A DNA stretch of 64,000 nucleotides from Thiohalocapsa sp. PB-PSB1 (GTDB taxonomy: Bacteria; Pseudomonadota; Gammaproteobacteria; Chromatiales; Chromatiaceae). Position numbers and translations under genes: made by a program. The stretch covers positions 6,138,001 to 6,202,000 of the forward strand of contig CP050890.1 in NCBI GenBank assembly GCA_016745215.1, in the 5' to 3' direction. The notes beneath the pieces were generated by a model. That model searched no databases. It was not told the origin of the DNA and worked only from the letters and a program-made list of their open reading frames with translations. Positions 18,829 to 28,295 of this stretch are shown here, piece after piece (the stretch's first letter is position 1; each line of letters opens with the position of its first letter).

Positions 18829-19437
18829 ATGATGCGGGTTGCGATCCTGGCGGATACTCATGGCAAACTCGATTCCCGTATCGAAGAGCTGGTGTGCGAT
18901 TGCGATCTTGCCGTGCATGGCGGCGATATCGGCCATGCCGGTATCCTGGGGCAACTGCAACCGCGTTCCGGCCATGTGTATGCCGTGTGCGGCAATAACG
19001 ATATTCCCCGTAAATGGCCGGACGGCGAGCAGAATCTGTTGGATAAGCTGCCGGAACAGCTGGTGGTGGAATTGCCCGGCGGCAATCTGGTCGTGGTGCA
19101 CGGGCATCAGCTGGCCGCGGCCGGGCGCCATGCCCATCTGCGCCACAGGTATCCGCGGGCGCGCGCCATTGTTTATGGTCACAGCCATCGGCTGACCATC
19201 GATCAGGATGCCCTGCCCTGGGTACTGAATCCCGGTGCCGCCGGGCGCGATCGTACCTATGGCGGACCGTCCTGCTTGATCCTGAAGGCCACGCAGGGCG
19301 AATGGCGCCTGGAGACTCATCGATTCGAGCTCAAAGGCAAGCGCCGGGCAAAGCCGCGATCCAGGAAAATGACATCGGTTGCCGGCGCCGAGGGCAATGC
19401 GCGGCAGGTGCCCGTTTCGATTCGCACCAGGGATTGA
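18829..19437 (+). CDS. YfcE/MJ0936-family metallophosphoesterase
   Basis: About 202 residues. The start is at the ATG of 18829 or 18832, right before the first strand (RVAILADTHG). All calcineurin-like phosphoesterase motifs are present in order: D-T-H-G, GGDIGH, GNND, the VHGH strand and GHSH. Family members hydrolyse phosphodiesters with two metal ions; the natural substrate is usually unknown. The last ~35 residues are basic and low in structure. Confidence 0.88.
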   Translation: MMRVAILADTHGKLDSRIEELVCDCDLAVHGGDIGHAGILGQLQPRSGHVYAVCGNNDIPRKWPDGEQNLLDKLPEQLVVELPGGNLVVVHGHQLAAAGRHAHLRHRYPRARAIVYGHSHRLTIDQDALPWVLNPGAAGRDRTYGGPSCLILKATQGEWRLETHRFELKGKRRAKPRSRKMTSVAGAEGNARQVPVSIRTRD

Positions 19438-19480
19438 TCGACCGTTTGTCGGTTTGCATCGAAATCGACATGATTTCGGC

Positions 19481-19509
19481 TTGTTAAGATGCAAAACTTC
19501 AGCTATTTT
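19481..19509 (+). promoter_or_regulatory. Putative sigma-70 promoter
   Basis: TTGTTA (19481-19486) and TATTTT (19504-19509) are separated by 17 bases, in an AT-rich pocket between the phosphoesterase gene and gloB. It would start transcription at about 19516 and make the hairpin-rich RNA described next. Confidence 0.5.
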
Positions 19510-19516
19510 ATATGTT

Positions 19517-19625
19517 AAAGACGTATCTCACAACCGTGAGCCAACAGCCCTCACCAAGGGCAAATGCCTCGGCACCGCCGGGGCATATCCAAGGCCAGCT
19601 TCAACGCTGGCCTTTACTTTTGGCA
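19517..19625 (+). ncRNA. Candidate small RNA or leader with three hairpins and a terminator
   Basis: About 110 bases downstream of a good promoter fold into successive stems: CTCACAACCGTGAG, GCCCTCACCAAGGGC, TGCCTCGGC...CGGGGCA, and finally AAGGCCAGC-TTCAA-CGCTGGCCTT followed by T-rich sequence, which looks like a Rho-independent terminator. It sits 76 bases before gloB, so it could be an independent sRNA or an attenuating leader. I do not recognise a known RNA family. Confidence 0.5.
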
Positions 19626-19700
19626 TGCGCGCCTCGACGATAACCTCTGCCTACTCCGCCGAGCCTGTTTCTCGCCAATTGGTTATCCGAGGAAATCAAT

Positions 19701-20474
19701 ATGCTTGACGTCGAGCCGATCCCAGCTTTTGACGATAATTACATTTGGCTGTTGCGCACAAGCGGCGTCGCGGCCGTGGTCGATCCCGGCGATGCCGACC
19801 CGGTGATCGAGCGACTGCATGCCGAGGCTTTGGCGTTGTCCGCGATCCTGATCACCCATCATCATTATGATCACACCGGCGGCATTCCGGATTTGTTGGC
19901 GCAATGGCCTGCCGCACAGGTCATCGCACCAGCGGATGCGCGCATCAAGGGCGCAACTCGGGTGGTCGGCGAAGGCGACCAGGTCGCCATTCCCGGTATC
20001 GACAGCCGCTTCCAGGTGATGGAAGTTCCCGGACACACAGCGACTCATATCGCCTATCGTGCCGGGGATGCGCTCTTTTGCGGCGATACTCTGTTTGCGG
20101 CCGGTTGCGGTCGGGTATTCGATGGCACCTTCGAGCAATTGGCCGCATCGTTGCGCCGGATCAGCGCATTGCCGGAACGCACCCTGTGTTACTGTGCGCA
20201 CGAGTATACCCTGGCCAATCTGGGCTTTGCGGCCTGGGTGGAGCCGACCAGCCCGGCGCTGGCCGAGCGTACCGCTCGAGCGCAACGTCAGCGCCAGGCC
20301 CAGCAACCAACGGTGCCGTCTGAATTGGCGCTGGAGCTTGCGACCAATCCGTTTCTGCGCACTGGGGAGCCTGCCGTGATCTCGGCGGCGGAGAAGTTTG
20401 CCGGCAATAGGCTCAATGATCCCACCGCGGTGTTCACCGCATTGCGACGCTGGAAGGATCAGCGCTACGACTGA
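19701..20474 (+). CDS. gloB: Hydroxyacylglutathione hydrolase (glyoxalase II)
   Basis: 257 residues, normal length. Hydrolyses S-D-lactoylglutathione to D-lactate and glutathione, the second step of methylglyoxal detoxification in the cytoplasm. The metallo-beta-lactamase metal motif is seen as THHHYDHTGG, with later ligands in VPGHTATH, FCGDTLF and the C-terminal YCAHEYT typical of GloB. The ATG at 19701 follows GAGGAAAT. A hairpin-rich RNA candidate with terminator lies immediately upstream. Confidence 0.95.
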   Translation: MLDVEPIPAFDDNYIWLLRTSGVAAVVDPGDADPVIERLHAEALALSAILITHHHYDHTGGIPDLLAQWPAAQVIAPADARIKGATRVVGEGDQVAIPGIDSRFQVMEVPGHTATHIAYRAGDALFCGDTLFAAGCGRVFDGTFEQLAASLRRISALPERTLCYCAHEYTLANLGFAAWVEPTSPALAERTARAQRQRQAQQPTVPSELALELATNPFLRTGEPAVISAAEKFAGNRLNDPTAVFTALRRWKDQRYD

Positions 20475-20528
20475 GCGGACCCTGTCGATCCGCGCGGGCG
20501 CGATTTTCGGTCTTTCCTTTCGATCCGG

Positions 20529-22088
20529 ATGTATTCGATAAGAACCTTGATGTCCTGGAAAAACCGCCCTGTACCTTTCGCTGTGGCGGCGCTGCTGGCA
20601 TTTGCCAGCGGTGCATCGATGGTGTTGTCGTTTGCACCCTTCGGGCTCTGGCCGATGGCGATATTGGCGCTGGCCATGTATTACCAAACGGTGCAGGGCC
20701 AGCGGGGGCGCGCGCTGTTGATGCTGGGCTGGTTGTTCGGTGCTGGCTTGTTCGGGTTTGGCGTTTCCTGGATTCGGATCAGTCTCGATGAATTCGGGAA
20801 TATGCCCGGCCCGGTGGCGAATGGGCTGATGTTATTGCTGGTGGCGGTGTTAGCGCTTTACTATGCGCTCGCGGCTTGGCTGATTCAGCGCTTGCAGTCA
20901 TTGACCGGAACCTGGCGCTGGGCCGGGCCATTGTTGATTTTTCCGGCGATTTGGGTGTTGGTCGAGTGGCTGCGCGGCTGGCTGTTCACCGGCTTTCCAT
21001 GGCTGTTGGCCGGCAACGGGCAGATTCATGCTCTGCCATTGATCGGGGCGCCGCTGGCTGGCTTGGCACCATTATTCGGGGTGCATGGGCTGAGCCTTGC
21101 GGTGGCCTTCTGTGCCGGGTTGCTCTGGGTTGCGGTCCATGCGCGCGGCATTGCCCGTTCTGCCGCGATGGCTGGCATTCTGTTACTCTTATTGGCTGGC
21201 GGTGCCTTGCAGCATCAGGATTGGACTGCGCCAATGGGGGCGCCGATCCGTGCAACCCTGGTGCAGGGCAACGTCGAGCAGAGCATTAAATGGAACCCCG
21301 ATGGCCTGCTGCCGACATTACGAATTTACCTCGAATTGACCCGCGACAATTGGGACAGCGATCTGATCGTCTGGCCGGAGACGGCTGTGCCGGATTTCCT
21401 GCACCAGGTCGAGCAGGGCCTGATCGAACCCTTGGGCGAGACCGCCCGGGCCGAGGGCGCTGAGGTGGTCATCGGTATACCGATTATGGAAAATCATCAG
21501 CAGTACTATAACGGCCTGATCAGCCTTGGCCGTGCTCGGGACCAGTATTACAAGCGGCATCTGGTACCCTTTGGCGAGTATCTGCCCTTCAAGGCGCAAC
21601 TTCGGCCGTTGATCGACTGGTTCGAAGTGCCCATGTCCGACTTCAGTGCTGGGCGGAAACCACCTTTACTGCGTGTGGGAGAGCATTGGGCAGGGGTATC
21701 GATTTGCTATGAGGATGTGTTCCCAGAACAGGTACGCGAGGCTTTGCCGCAGGCCGCCTATTTGATCAATGTCAGCAATGATGCCTGGTTCGGGGACTCT
21801 TTGGCCCCGCATCAGCACCTCGAGTTCGCGCGCCTTCGCGCGTTGGAAAATGCTCGTGCGTTGGTGCGCGCCACTAACACCGGCATTTCTGCCATCATCG
21901 ATCACCGGGGGCAGATCATCGAGTCGCTTGCATCCTTCGTGCGCGGCAGTTGCAGCGCGGACATTCAGCCGCGTAGCGGATCAACGCCATTTTCGCGCTG
22001 GGGAAATCTACCGGTATTGCTGGGAGCCTTGGCAATGTTGGCGGCGGCGGTCCTGCCGTATGGCGTTCGGCGGTCGAGACCGCCCTGA
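20529..22088 (+). CDS. lnt: Apolipoprotein N-acyltransferase
   Basis: 519 residues. Inner-membrane enzyme that adds the third acyl chain to lipoproteins before Lol-dependent sorting. The N-terminal half has six or so membrane segments; the C-terminal half is the periplasmic nitrilase domain with the Glu-Lys-Cys catalytic set visible in WPETAVPDF, YKRHLVPFGEYLP and VSICYEDVFPE. An internal ATG at 20550 (MSWKNRPVP) is an equally plausible start. It is followed by a membrane-protein gene and mpl, so envelope biogenesis genes cluster here. Confidence 0.95.
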   Translation: MYSIRTLMSWKNRPVPFAVAALLAFASGASMVLSFAPFGLWPMAILALAMYYQTVQGQRGRALLMLGWLFGAGLFGFGVSWIRISLDEFGNMPGPVANGLMLLLVAVLALYYALAAWLIQRLQSLTGTWRWAGPLLIFPAIWVLVEWLRGWLFTGFPWLLAGNGQIHALPLIGAPLAGLAPLFGVHGLSLAVAFCAGLLWVAVHARGIARSAAMAGILLLLLAGGALQHQDWTAPMGAPIRATLVQGNVEQSIKWNPDGLLPTLRIYLELTRDNWDSDLIVWPETAVPDFLHQVEQGLIEPLGETARAEGAEVVIGIPIMENHQQYYNGLISLGRARDQYYKRHLVPFGEYLPFKAQLRPLIDWFEVPMSDFSAGRKPPLLRVGEHWAGVSICYEDVFPEQVREALPQAAYLINVSNDAWFGDSLAPHQHLEFARLRALENARALVRATNTGISAIIDHRGQIIESLASFVRGSCSADIQPRSGSTPFSRWGNLPVLLGALAMLAAAVLPYGVRRSRPP

Positions 22089-22163
22089 GTCGAATCCGTC
22101 CTGAGCCGGATCTGAAGACTCATCCACGATCCCCTTTGCCGATTGTGACGACCGACCGGTATC

Positions 22164-22718
22164 ATGGCCGGCCAATTCTCTAAGCCGCGGACTTCTATTT
22201 TGCTTGCCATTGTTCATTTTTTCATCGAGCTCAGCCTGCTTCAGCGCAAACCCCAGGATTTGCCGGCATCGCCGGTGTTGTTGGCGCTGATGCTGGGCGT
22301 TGGCCTGCTCGGCGGTGTGCTGTTGTCGATCACCGCAGGGGCGAACTTGTGGGCAAGCATCGGACAAAAGTCGCTGGATTTGCTATTGATGCTCGGGGCT
22401 TTGCATCTGGGTCTGAAGTTGACCGGCAAATTGCCGCGATTTCTACAGACGGCGACTGCCTTGGTCGGTGCCGATACCCTAATCGGCATCCTGCTGTTGG
22501 TGCCGGTCGGTTTAGCTGGCCCAAACGCCTCCGACAGCGAGCAACTGGTTTTGGCTGGATTGATGATTATCGCGCTGCTTGCTTGGAGTGTTGCAATCGG
22601 CGCACACATTCTCCGTAACGCCTTCGACATCAAGCTGATTCAGGGTGCGATCATCGTGGTCGTTTTCTATTCCTTGTCATTTCTTCTGGTTGGCGGATTA
22701 ACCCAGGGAGCAAGCTGA
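22164..22718 (+). CDS. Small integral membrane protein of unknown function
   Basis: 184 residues with four to five hydrophobic segments (about residues 38-60, 68-88, 95-115, 127-147 and 158-178) and no catalytic motif. I do not recognise the family beyond a YIP1-like impression. Its stop lies two bases before the mpl start, so the two genes are translationally close and probably co-transcribed. Confidence 0.8.
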   Translation: MAGQFSKPRTSILLAIVHFFIELSLLQRKPQDLPASPVLLALMLGVGLLGGVLLSITAGANLWASIGQKSLDLLLMLGALHLGLKLTGKLPRFLQTATALVGADTLIGILLLVPVGLAGPNASDSEQLVLAGLMIIALLAWSVAIGAHILRNAFDIKLIQGAIIVVVFYSLSFLLVGGLTQGAS

Positions 22719-22719
22719 T

Positions 22720-24111
22720 ATGCATTTGCACATTCTCGGTATCTGCGGCACCTTCATGGGTGGCATTGCATTGCTGGCACGTGCGCTTGGGCATCAGGTG
22801 ACCGGCTCTGATGCGAATGTCTATCCACCCATGAGCACGCAATTGCGCTCTGCGGGTATCGGGCTGATGGAGGGCTATGACGCGGCGCATCTGCAACCGG
22901 CACCGGATGTTGTGGTGGTTGGCAATGCCATGAAACGCGGCATGCCGGCCGTGGAGTACATGCTCGATGCAGGTCTGCGCTATGTCTCCGGTCCGCAATG
23001 GCTGGCGGAGCATCTGTTGGCCGAACGCCATGTACTTGCGGTGGCCGGCACCCACGGCAAGACCACAACCAGTAGCATGCTGGCCTGGCTGTTGCACGAC
23101 GCCGGATTTGATCCTGGCTTTCTGATCGGCGGCGTGCCCATGGACTTCGGACAATCCGCGCGACTCGGTGGCGGGCAGCATTTTGTTGTGGAGGCGGATG
23201 AGTATGACACGGCCTTTTTCGACAAGCGATCAAAGTTCGTTCATTACCGTCCACGCACCCTGATTGCAAATAATCTGGAGTTCGATCACGCGGATATTTT
23301 CGATACTATCGGGCAGATCCAGCGGCAGTTTCATCATCTGGTACGCATCGTGCCCAGCACCGGGCTGATTGTGCATGCGCATCGCGAACAAACTCTGGAC
23401 GAGGTCTTGGCAATGGGCTGCTGGACGCGAACAGAGTCCATCGGCGGCGGCAGTGGCGACCCTGACGCCGATTGGTCCGCTGGCCGGTCTGCCGACTGGT
23501 CCGCTGAATTATTGTCCGAAGACGGTTCGCAATTTAGGGTATTGCATCAGGGTCAGTTCGTGGGTCATGTGCATTGGGAACAAACCGGCGCTCATAATGT
23601 GCAAAATGCGCTCTCAGCGCTTGCCGCGGCGGCGCATGTGGGCATTATGCCGGAGCAGGGCAGCGAGTCGCTCGGGCGCTTTCGTGGAGTCAAGCGGCGC
23701 ATGGAATTGCGCGGAGAAGTTCGCGGTGTGCGTATCTACGACGATTTTGCCCATCACCCCACCGCCATTGCCAGCACCTTGGCCGGATTGCGTCGCCGGG
23801 TTGGCGAGGCGCGCATTATTGCCGTGTTGGAACCGCGTTCGAATACCATGCGCATGGGCGCACATGCCGCAGCCCTCGCTGGCTCCCTGAAAGATGCGAA
23901 CCAGGTGTATCTGTTTGTGCCGCCGGACCTGGACTGGGATGCGGCGAAGGCTCTGGCTGGCGTCGGCGATCGGCTGGTGATCGCCGAGGCGGTGGATGAT
24001 ATCGTCGATGCAGTCGCAGCCGACACGGCTGCTGGGGATCAGGTGTTGGTGATGAGCAACGGCGGCTTCCAAGGCATTCACCAGCGCTTATTGGATGCGC
24101 TGGCCAATTAG
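22720..24111 (+). CDS. mpl: UDP-N-acetylmuramate:L-alanyl-gamma-D-glutamyl-meso-diaminopimelate ligase
   Basis: 463 residues, the family's usual length. Mpl recycles murein tripeptide by joining it to UDP-MurNAc. The Mur-ligase order is complete: N-terminal Rossmann-like domain (HILGICGTFMGG), ATP loop GTHGKTTT, central domain with EADEYDTAFFDKRSKF and NNLEFDHADIF, and the C-terminal domain beginning YDDFAHHPTAI. These motifs separate Mpl from MurC. It closes the lnt cluster. Confidence 0.95.
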   Translation: MHLHILGICGTFMGGIALLARALGHQVTGSDANVYPPMSTQLRSAGIGLMEGYDAAHLQPAPDVVVVGNAMKRGMPAVEYMLDAGLRYVSGPQWLAEHLLAERHVLAVAGTHGKTTTSSMLAWLLHDAGFDPGFLIGGVPMDFGQSARLGGGQHFVVEADEYDTAFFDKRSKFVHYRPRTLIANNLEFDHADIFDTIGQIQRQFHHLVRIVPSTGLIVHAHREQTLDEVLAMGCWTRTESIGGGSGDPDADWSAGRSADWSAELLSEDGSQFRVLHQGQFVGHVHWEQTGAHNVQNALSALAAAAHVGIMPEQGSESLGRFRGVKRRMELRGEVRGVRIYDDFAHHPTAIASTLAGLRRRVGEARIIAVLEPRSNTMRMGAHAAALAGSLKDANQVYLFVPPDLDWDAAKALAGVGDRLVIAEAVDDIVDAVAADTAAGDQVLVMSNGGFQGIHQRLLDALAN

Positions 24112-24234
24112 AAGAGTTTGCAGTTCCCTTGTCGGATGTTGTTTCATGGTCTGCTGGGCAAAACCCTTTCACCAAACCAGCATATCCTAACCGTTCATCA
24201 TCCATATCGAATCATCCTGGCTGGCATAGTGGAA

Positions 24235-25473
24235 TCATCGCCTTGGGGAAGTGCTCAGCAGTTTAATCGCAAGTTCTGTTGTCCTTTGAGCCTTGTGTTG
24301 AAGTAGAGGCAGGCGCTGCCGCAACCGAAGCACCAACTCCTCGCGCGTGTCGAATAATTCATCTATTGCGAATTTCAGATCCTCCTGGCGGATATCCCAT
24401 ATATCGAAAGTAAAGCGATCCAGGCCCAATTGTTGCATAAACCCCAGCGCTTTATGCTCATAATAGATACAAATGCCTGGAACCAAAGCAGAGAAACCGA
24501 AAATAGCCGGATGATAGCGACTTGAAACATGCAGATTGCACATCGCGAATAAGCGTCGTTGCATGGTGGAATCCAATGCCGGATTGACCAATTCCCAGCT
24601 CAGCTCGGGAGCGAGACTTTCTCCCATATTTAATAGATAATTCACATCGCTGTGCACAGCGCCGTAAAGTTGGGGAAAGAATAAGAAATGTGCATTTGTT
24701 TTTCCAGCTAGATAATTTAAGCAAGCGGTCATCACCCTATTGTACTTTGCTTTCATCTCTGCCGGATTTCTACTCCCCGGATAGTGGTAATCGTTTAATG
24801 AAACGGCAATAAGGGAATGTTCCCGAAGAGCAGCCTTGGCATCGCTAAAATACTGGTCTCGGGGATATGGAGAAAACGATGACTGTATCGCCGAATCTGC
24901 GGTGACCTCAATCCGGGTATCGCTGCCGAGGAGCTGGCGAATATGTTGTGCAGAAATTTCTTCCCGCACGGTGAGCATATCAAACGCGTGAAACAGCCAG
25001 CGTCGGATTGGATTGAGCCAGCATTTCTTAAAAGGCCCAGCTGACGGGGCGTAAAGAAACAACGGCCTTTCATGTAATCGCCCGAGCAGTATATACCACC
25101 AATGGGCAAGCTCATGGCCCGCGTACAAATCGCCGAAATATGGCCCGCCGGGAGCCGATACCACGAGATCCGCTCGCTCATAAGCCGCGATAATGCGGCG
25201 CAATGCCTCTGGCAATAAGAACCCTGCGTTGATGCGCAGGGCTTTGCACAGGGTAAAAAGTCCACCGCGCAAATAGGTAGTTGCTGGCAATACGATGGGC
25301 AGGGCCTGCACCGGCTCCTGATAGTGAAGCCTGAGACTGGGATCGCGGAATTGATACAGCAAGGTAAAGGTCACGTTCGGAATGGCCTTGGCAAAGGCTG
25401 CAAGCATGGCGCGCATCGCAGCCTCGTCACCGCGATTCTCGCCATGCTGGTTGCAGATCAGAATATGTGTCAT
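24235..25473 (-). CDS. Polysaccharide pyruvyl transferase family protein
   Basis: 412 residues. The N-terminal NQHGENRGDEAAMRAML is the WcaK/CsaB-type signature, and the C-terminal half contains the expected second Rossmann-like domain with a conserved SSRYHPAIFG. Enzymes of this family transfer pyruvate from PEP as a ketal onto sugars of exopolysaccharide or cell-wall polymers. It is divergently oriented from an FrhB-like gene, a pairing often seen in polysaccharide clusters. GC content looks lower than in the flanking lnt-mpl block. Confidence 0.88.
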   Translation of the reverse strand: MTHILICNQHGENRGDEAAMRAMLAAFAKAIPNVTFTLLYQFRDPSLRLHYQEPVQALPIVLPATTYLRGGLFTLCKALRINAGFLLPEALRRIIAAYERADLVVSAPGGPYFGDLYAGHELAHWWYILLGRLHERPLFLYAPSAGPFKKCWLNPIRRWLFHAFDMLTVREEISAQHIRQLLGSDTRIEVTADSAIQSSFSPYPRDQYFSDAKAALREHSLIAVSLNDYHYPGSRNPAEMKAKYNRVMTACLNYLAGKTNAHFLFFPQLYGAVHSDVNYLLNMGESLAPELSWELVNPALDSTMQRRLFAMCNLHVSSRYHPAIFGFSALVPGICIYYEHKALGFMQQLGLDRFTFDIWDIRQEDLKFAIDELFDTREELVLRLRQRLPLLQHKAQRTTELAIKLLSTSPRR

Positions 25474-25504
25474 GAACCGTTAAACTACATCATTAGTTGC
25501 AACA

Positions 25505-26863
25505 ATGACCGAAGCCACCGATCTTCGTGACGTACGAGCCTCTGGCATGTGTATAGCCTGTGGTGCTTGCTGTGCAGCCGATCCATCGGTGTCTCTAGAA
25601 CTGAGCCCGGAATGGCAAATCTATCAACCCGCGAGCAACGGCGGCATGCAAGCTGCCGGCGTCTGTCCGGCAATTGCGGTGGATTATCAAAGATTACACC
25701 AATTTGTCTTTGCCACTGCTCCAATGAGTCCCTTGGGCTTGATCAAAGCCATATATCTCGCACAAAGCACGGATGCGGAGCGCAATAAAAGAGCAAGTTC
25801 GGGCGGCTTGATCAAGGAAGCTATCCGCTACCTGTTGTCCGCAGACATCGCCGATGGGGTTATCTCAATCGTTCATATAACTGGTTTGGAATATGAACCA
25901 AGATTGATTCGATCTGTGGAAGAAGTGGATAGGTTACCAGGTTCGATTTATCACAACATTAATTTGCAAGCGACGATTTCGTTGCTCGAGCGATATGATG
26001 AACGCATTGCACTTGTGGCAATTCCTTGCCAGCTTGAAGGAGTCTACAATTATCTATCAAGGCTGCGACCAGAATTGCGAAAACGACTGGTGTTTACTAT
26101 TGGTCTATTGTGTGCCTGGCAATACTCGCGGCACAGTCTGCGGGCCATCGCCACCTATTTGAACCTCGATCCGGATGGGCTTACCGATGTTGCCTTTCGG
26201 GGTGGGGATCAGATCGGCAAACTGCGTTTACAATTCGCGCCGAATCAAGAAGTCCAGGTGGATCGCCGCGCCAATTTGAAGTATCAAGTGGCGTTTGACC
26301 GTTATTTCAATACCCCCAGATGTTTTGTATGCATCAATCACACCAATTTCTTGGCCGATCTTGTGGTCGGTGACTCCTGGATGCAGAGCACACGCTTCAC
26401 CAAGACAGGAATCAGTATAGCGATTGCTCGCTCCGATTCAGGAGCGCGAGCCATGTGCGCAATGCAACAACGCGGACAAATTGCCGTGCACCAAATCACC
26501 GATAAAGAACTGATTGAGTCGGAAGGCGAGGCTTTAGTCTACGGCGAGTTCGCGTATCCGTTTTCCGACCTGCTGCGTACCCAAGGTATGCATACGCCCA
26601 TCTTGCACGGACCCAATTCCGGCTATGGTCGAATCCTCAGGGCTGAAAAACTGGCTGCTTTTTACCTCGAGTTATCAACCCGGCGCACACTGATGGCGCA
26701 AGGTCGCTACCCTGCTTTATTTTGGCGTAAGTTATTGCGCGAAGGCCATAAGATGGCGCAACGATATCTGCGATGGTTCATCAACCGGGTGCTTCGACTC
26801 AAGGTATTGACCGGCCAGGACCGAAGTCTCTGTAGGGATGAATTGAAAACCAAATTCCGTTAA
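25505..26863 (+). CDS. Coenzyme F420 hydrogenase/dehydrogenase beta-subunit-like (FrhB) Fe-S flavoprotein
   Basis: 452 residues. The N-terminal cysteine cluster CIACGACCAADPSV resembles a ferredoxin half-site; the FrhB N- and C-terminal domains follow (RASSGGLIKEAIRYLL, AIPCQLEGVYNYL, CFVCINHTNFLADLVVGDSW). Despite the name, bacterial homologues next to pyruvyl or glycosyl transferases act in polysaccharide synthesis, not in F420 metabolism. Only 31 bases separate its start from that of the pyruvyl transferase on the other strand, so promoters overlap. Confidence 0.87.
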   Translation: MTEATDLRDVRASGMCIACGACCAADPSVSLELSPEWQIYQPASNGGMQAAGVCPAIAVDYQRLHQFVFATAPMSPLGLIKAIYLAQSTDAERNKRASSGGLIKEAIRYLLSADIADGVISIVHITGLEYEPRLIRSVEEVDRLPGSIYHNINLQATISLLERYDERIALVAIPCQLEGVYNYLSRLRPELRKRLVFTIGLLCAWQYSRHSLRAIATYLNLDPDGLTDVAFRGGDQIGKLRLQFAPNQEVQVDRRANLKYQVAFDRYFNTPRCFVCINHTNFLADLVVGDSWMQSTRFTKTGISIAIARSDSGARAMCAMQQRGQIAVHQITDKELIESEGEALVYGEFAYPFSDLLRTQGMHTPILHGPNSGYGRILRAEKLAAFYLELSTRRTLMAQGRYPALFWRKLLREGHKMAQRYLRWFINRVLRLKVLTGQDRSLCRDELKTKFR

Positions 26864-26888
26864 TCGGGATTCTGATCGGAGTTACAGC

Positions 26889-27917
26889 ATGATTGCAGCG
26901 TCGCAAACCAACGACTCCGGCAGACGGACGGTACCGAGCCAACAACAAGTGCAACGCATAAAGTCCTTGTTGAAATGGGCGCTTACCTTGGTATCCCTGG
27001 GTTTTGTTGCCCAGTTCATTGTCACCAATGCGTCGGAATTTTCGCATCTTATTGCCGAATGGCAAAAGCGCGGCGATCAAGGTTGGACGCTCTTTGCATT
27101 GATCGCGTGTTACCTGTTGTCCTGGGTGCTTGTTGCGGCGCAGTTCCATTTTCCGTTGCAGCGTCTCTGTGCCAGCATCAGGTTGTCGGAGAATGTCGCT
27201 CTGGTGATCGCTGGAGCCTTGTTGAATTACTCGCCGTTCAAGGCCGGTATGTTGTATCGATTTTACTATTTCAAGAAATGGCACGATCTTTCCTACAGCG
27301 CCCTCGCGGGCCTGCAGTTATTGCGAATTCTATTGACTTTTGCAGCCTCCGGATTCCTCGGAATCATCGTGTTTAGCATTAGCCTTGCCCACATAGCACA
27401 GGTAAAACAGGCGAATTTTGTTCTATTTTTTGTATTCGCCTTGATGTTGTTCGGCAGTGTATTGATTGTATTCTTTGCCGGAAAATTCGCCGGTCGGGTG
27501 CCAAAACCGCTATCGGGGTTGGCCGGCGAGCTTGTTCGTGGATTGAACGAGCTGCAAAACAGCGCTGTACTGACGCTGATTTTGTTTGCCCTGATTGCTT
27601 GCCAGTTTGCTGTTCTCGGGGTTCAGTACGGGATCATTTTCCATGTTCTCGGCGTATATCCACCCGTTCTGGCCTACTTTGTTTTGATCCCGCTGATTAC
27701 CATTCTGGGGATGCTGTCCATCACACCAGGAAATCTTGGTTTGCGAGAGATCGCGGTGGCAGCCGCTTTGTCTTTCTCCACCGTCGATTTCAGGTCAGGC
27801 ATGTTCGTTGGTCTGATGGATCGTGGAGCCATTACCGTGGCAACGATCCTATTCGGTCTTTTGGCGCTGGCGTATTTGGCCTGGACTCGACGTACGACCA
27901 TAGGGCACAGGGATTAG
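26889..27917 (+). CDS. Lysylphosphatidylglycerol synthase TM-domain/UPF0104-like flippase protein
   Basis: 342 residues with about eight hydrophobic segments. The family mark is the polar-in-membrane motif around NYSPFKAGMLYRFYYFKKWH and, later, SITPGNLGLREIAVAAAL. Members of this superfamily (AglD, MprF N-terminal domain) move or modify lipids. It starts 25 bases after the FrhB-like gene and probably shares its transcript. Together the three genes look like a small polysaccharide or glycolipid module acquired as a unit. Confidence 0.85.
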   Translation: MIAASQTNDSGRRTVPSQQQVQRIKSLLKWALTLVSLGFVAQFIVTNASEFSHLIAEWQKRGDQGWTLFALIACYLLSWVLVAAQFHFPLQRLCASIRLSENVALVIAGALLNYSPFKAGMLYRFYYFKKWHDLSYSALAGLQLLRILLTFAASGFLGIIVFSISLAHIAQVKQANFVLFFVFALMLFGSVLIVFFAGKFAGRVPKPLSGLAGELVRGLNELQNSAVLTLILFALIACQFAVLGVQYGIIFHVLGVYPPVLAYFVLIPLITILGMLSITPGNLGLREIAVAAALSFSTVDFRSGMFVGLMDRGAITVATILFGLLALAYLAWTRRTTIGHRD

Positions 27918-28295
27918 GAACTGGAGTAAGGCACGCGTCCATCAACTGGTTCCCAAGTGGAGAAATTGCGAAAGTAGTCGGGGTTGGGCTTCAGAATAAT
28001 GTGATTTTCTTGTTCGGCATCGACGTTGCGGCAATTCGCCCATAGAGCGACTATGGGCGGGTTGCCGCTTGGCGAAGGCGAACCAGTATCTAGCGCCAGT
28101 TGGCCTGTTTCTCTGCGGCAATCGCCTTGGTGTCGGACCTGCTGCTTGAAGGGATTCTATCGCTTGCGTCATGTGTCTCTTCCTGATGCACAGTAGGTTG
28201 AGACCGCACCCAGTAGTCGAAAACAGCCATAATAGATGCAATCTCTTTTCGCCGATTGAAGCAATGATCTTTCAGCCTTGGAGCCTAGATAGCAA
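27918..28295. other. Gene-free spacer
   Basis: About 380 bases between the flippase-like gene and the left inverted repeat of the subtilase locus. No frame with start, binding site and homology was found, and no clear hairpin. Confidence 0.5.
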
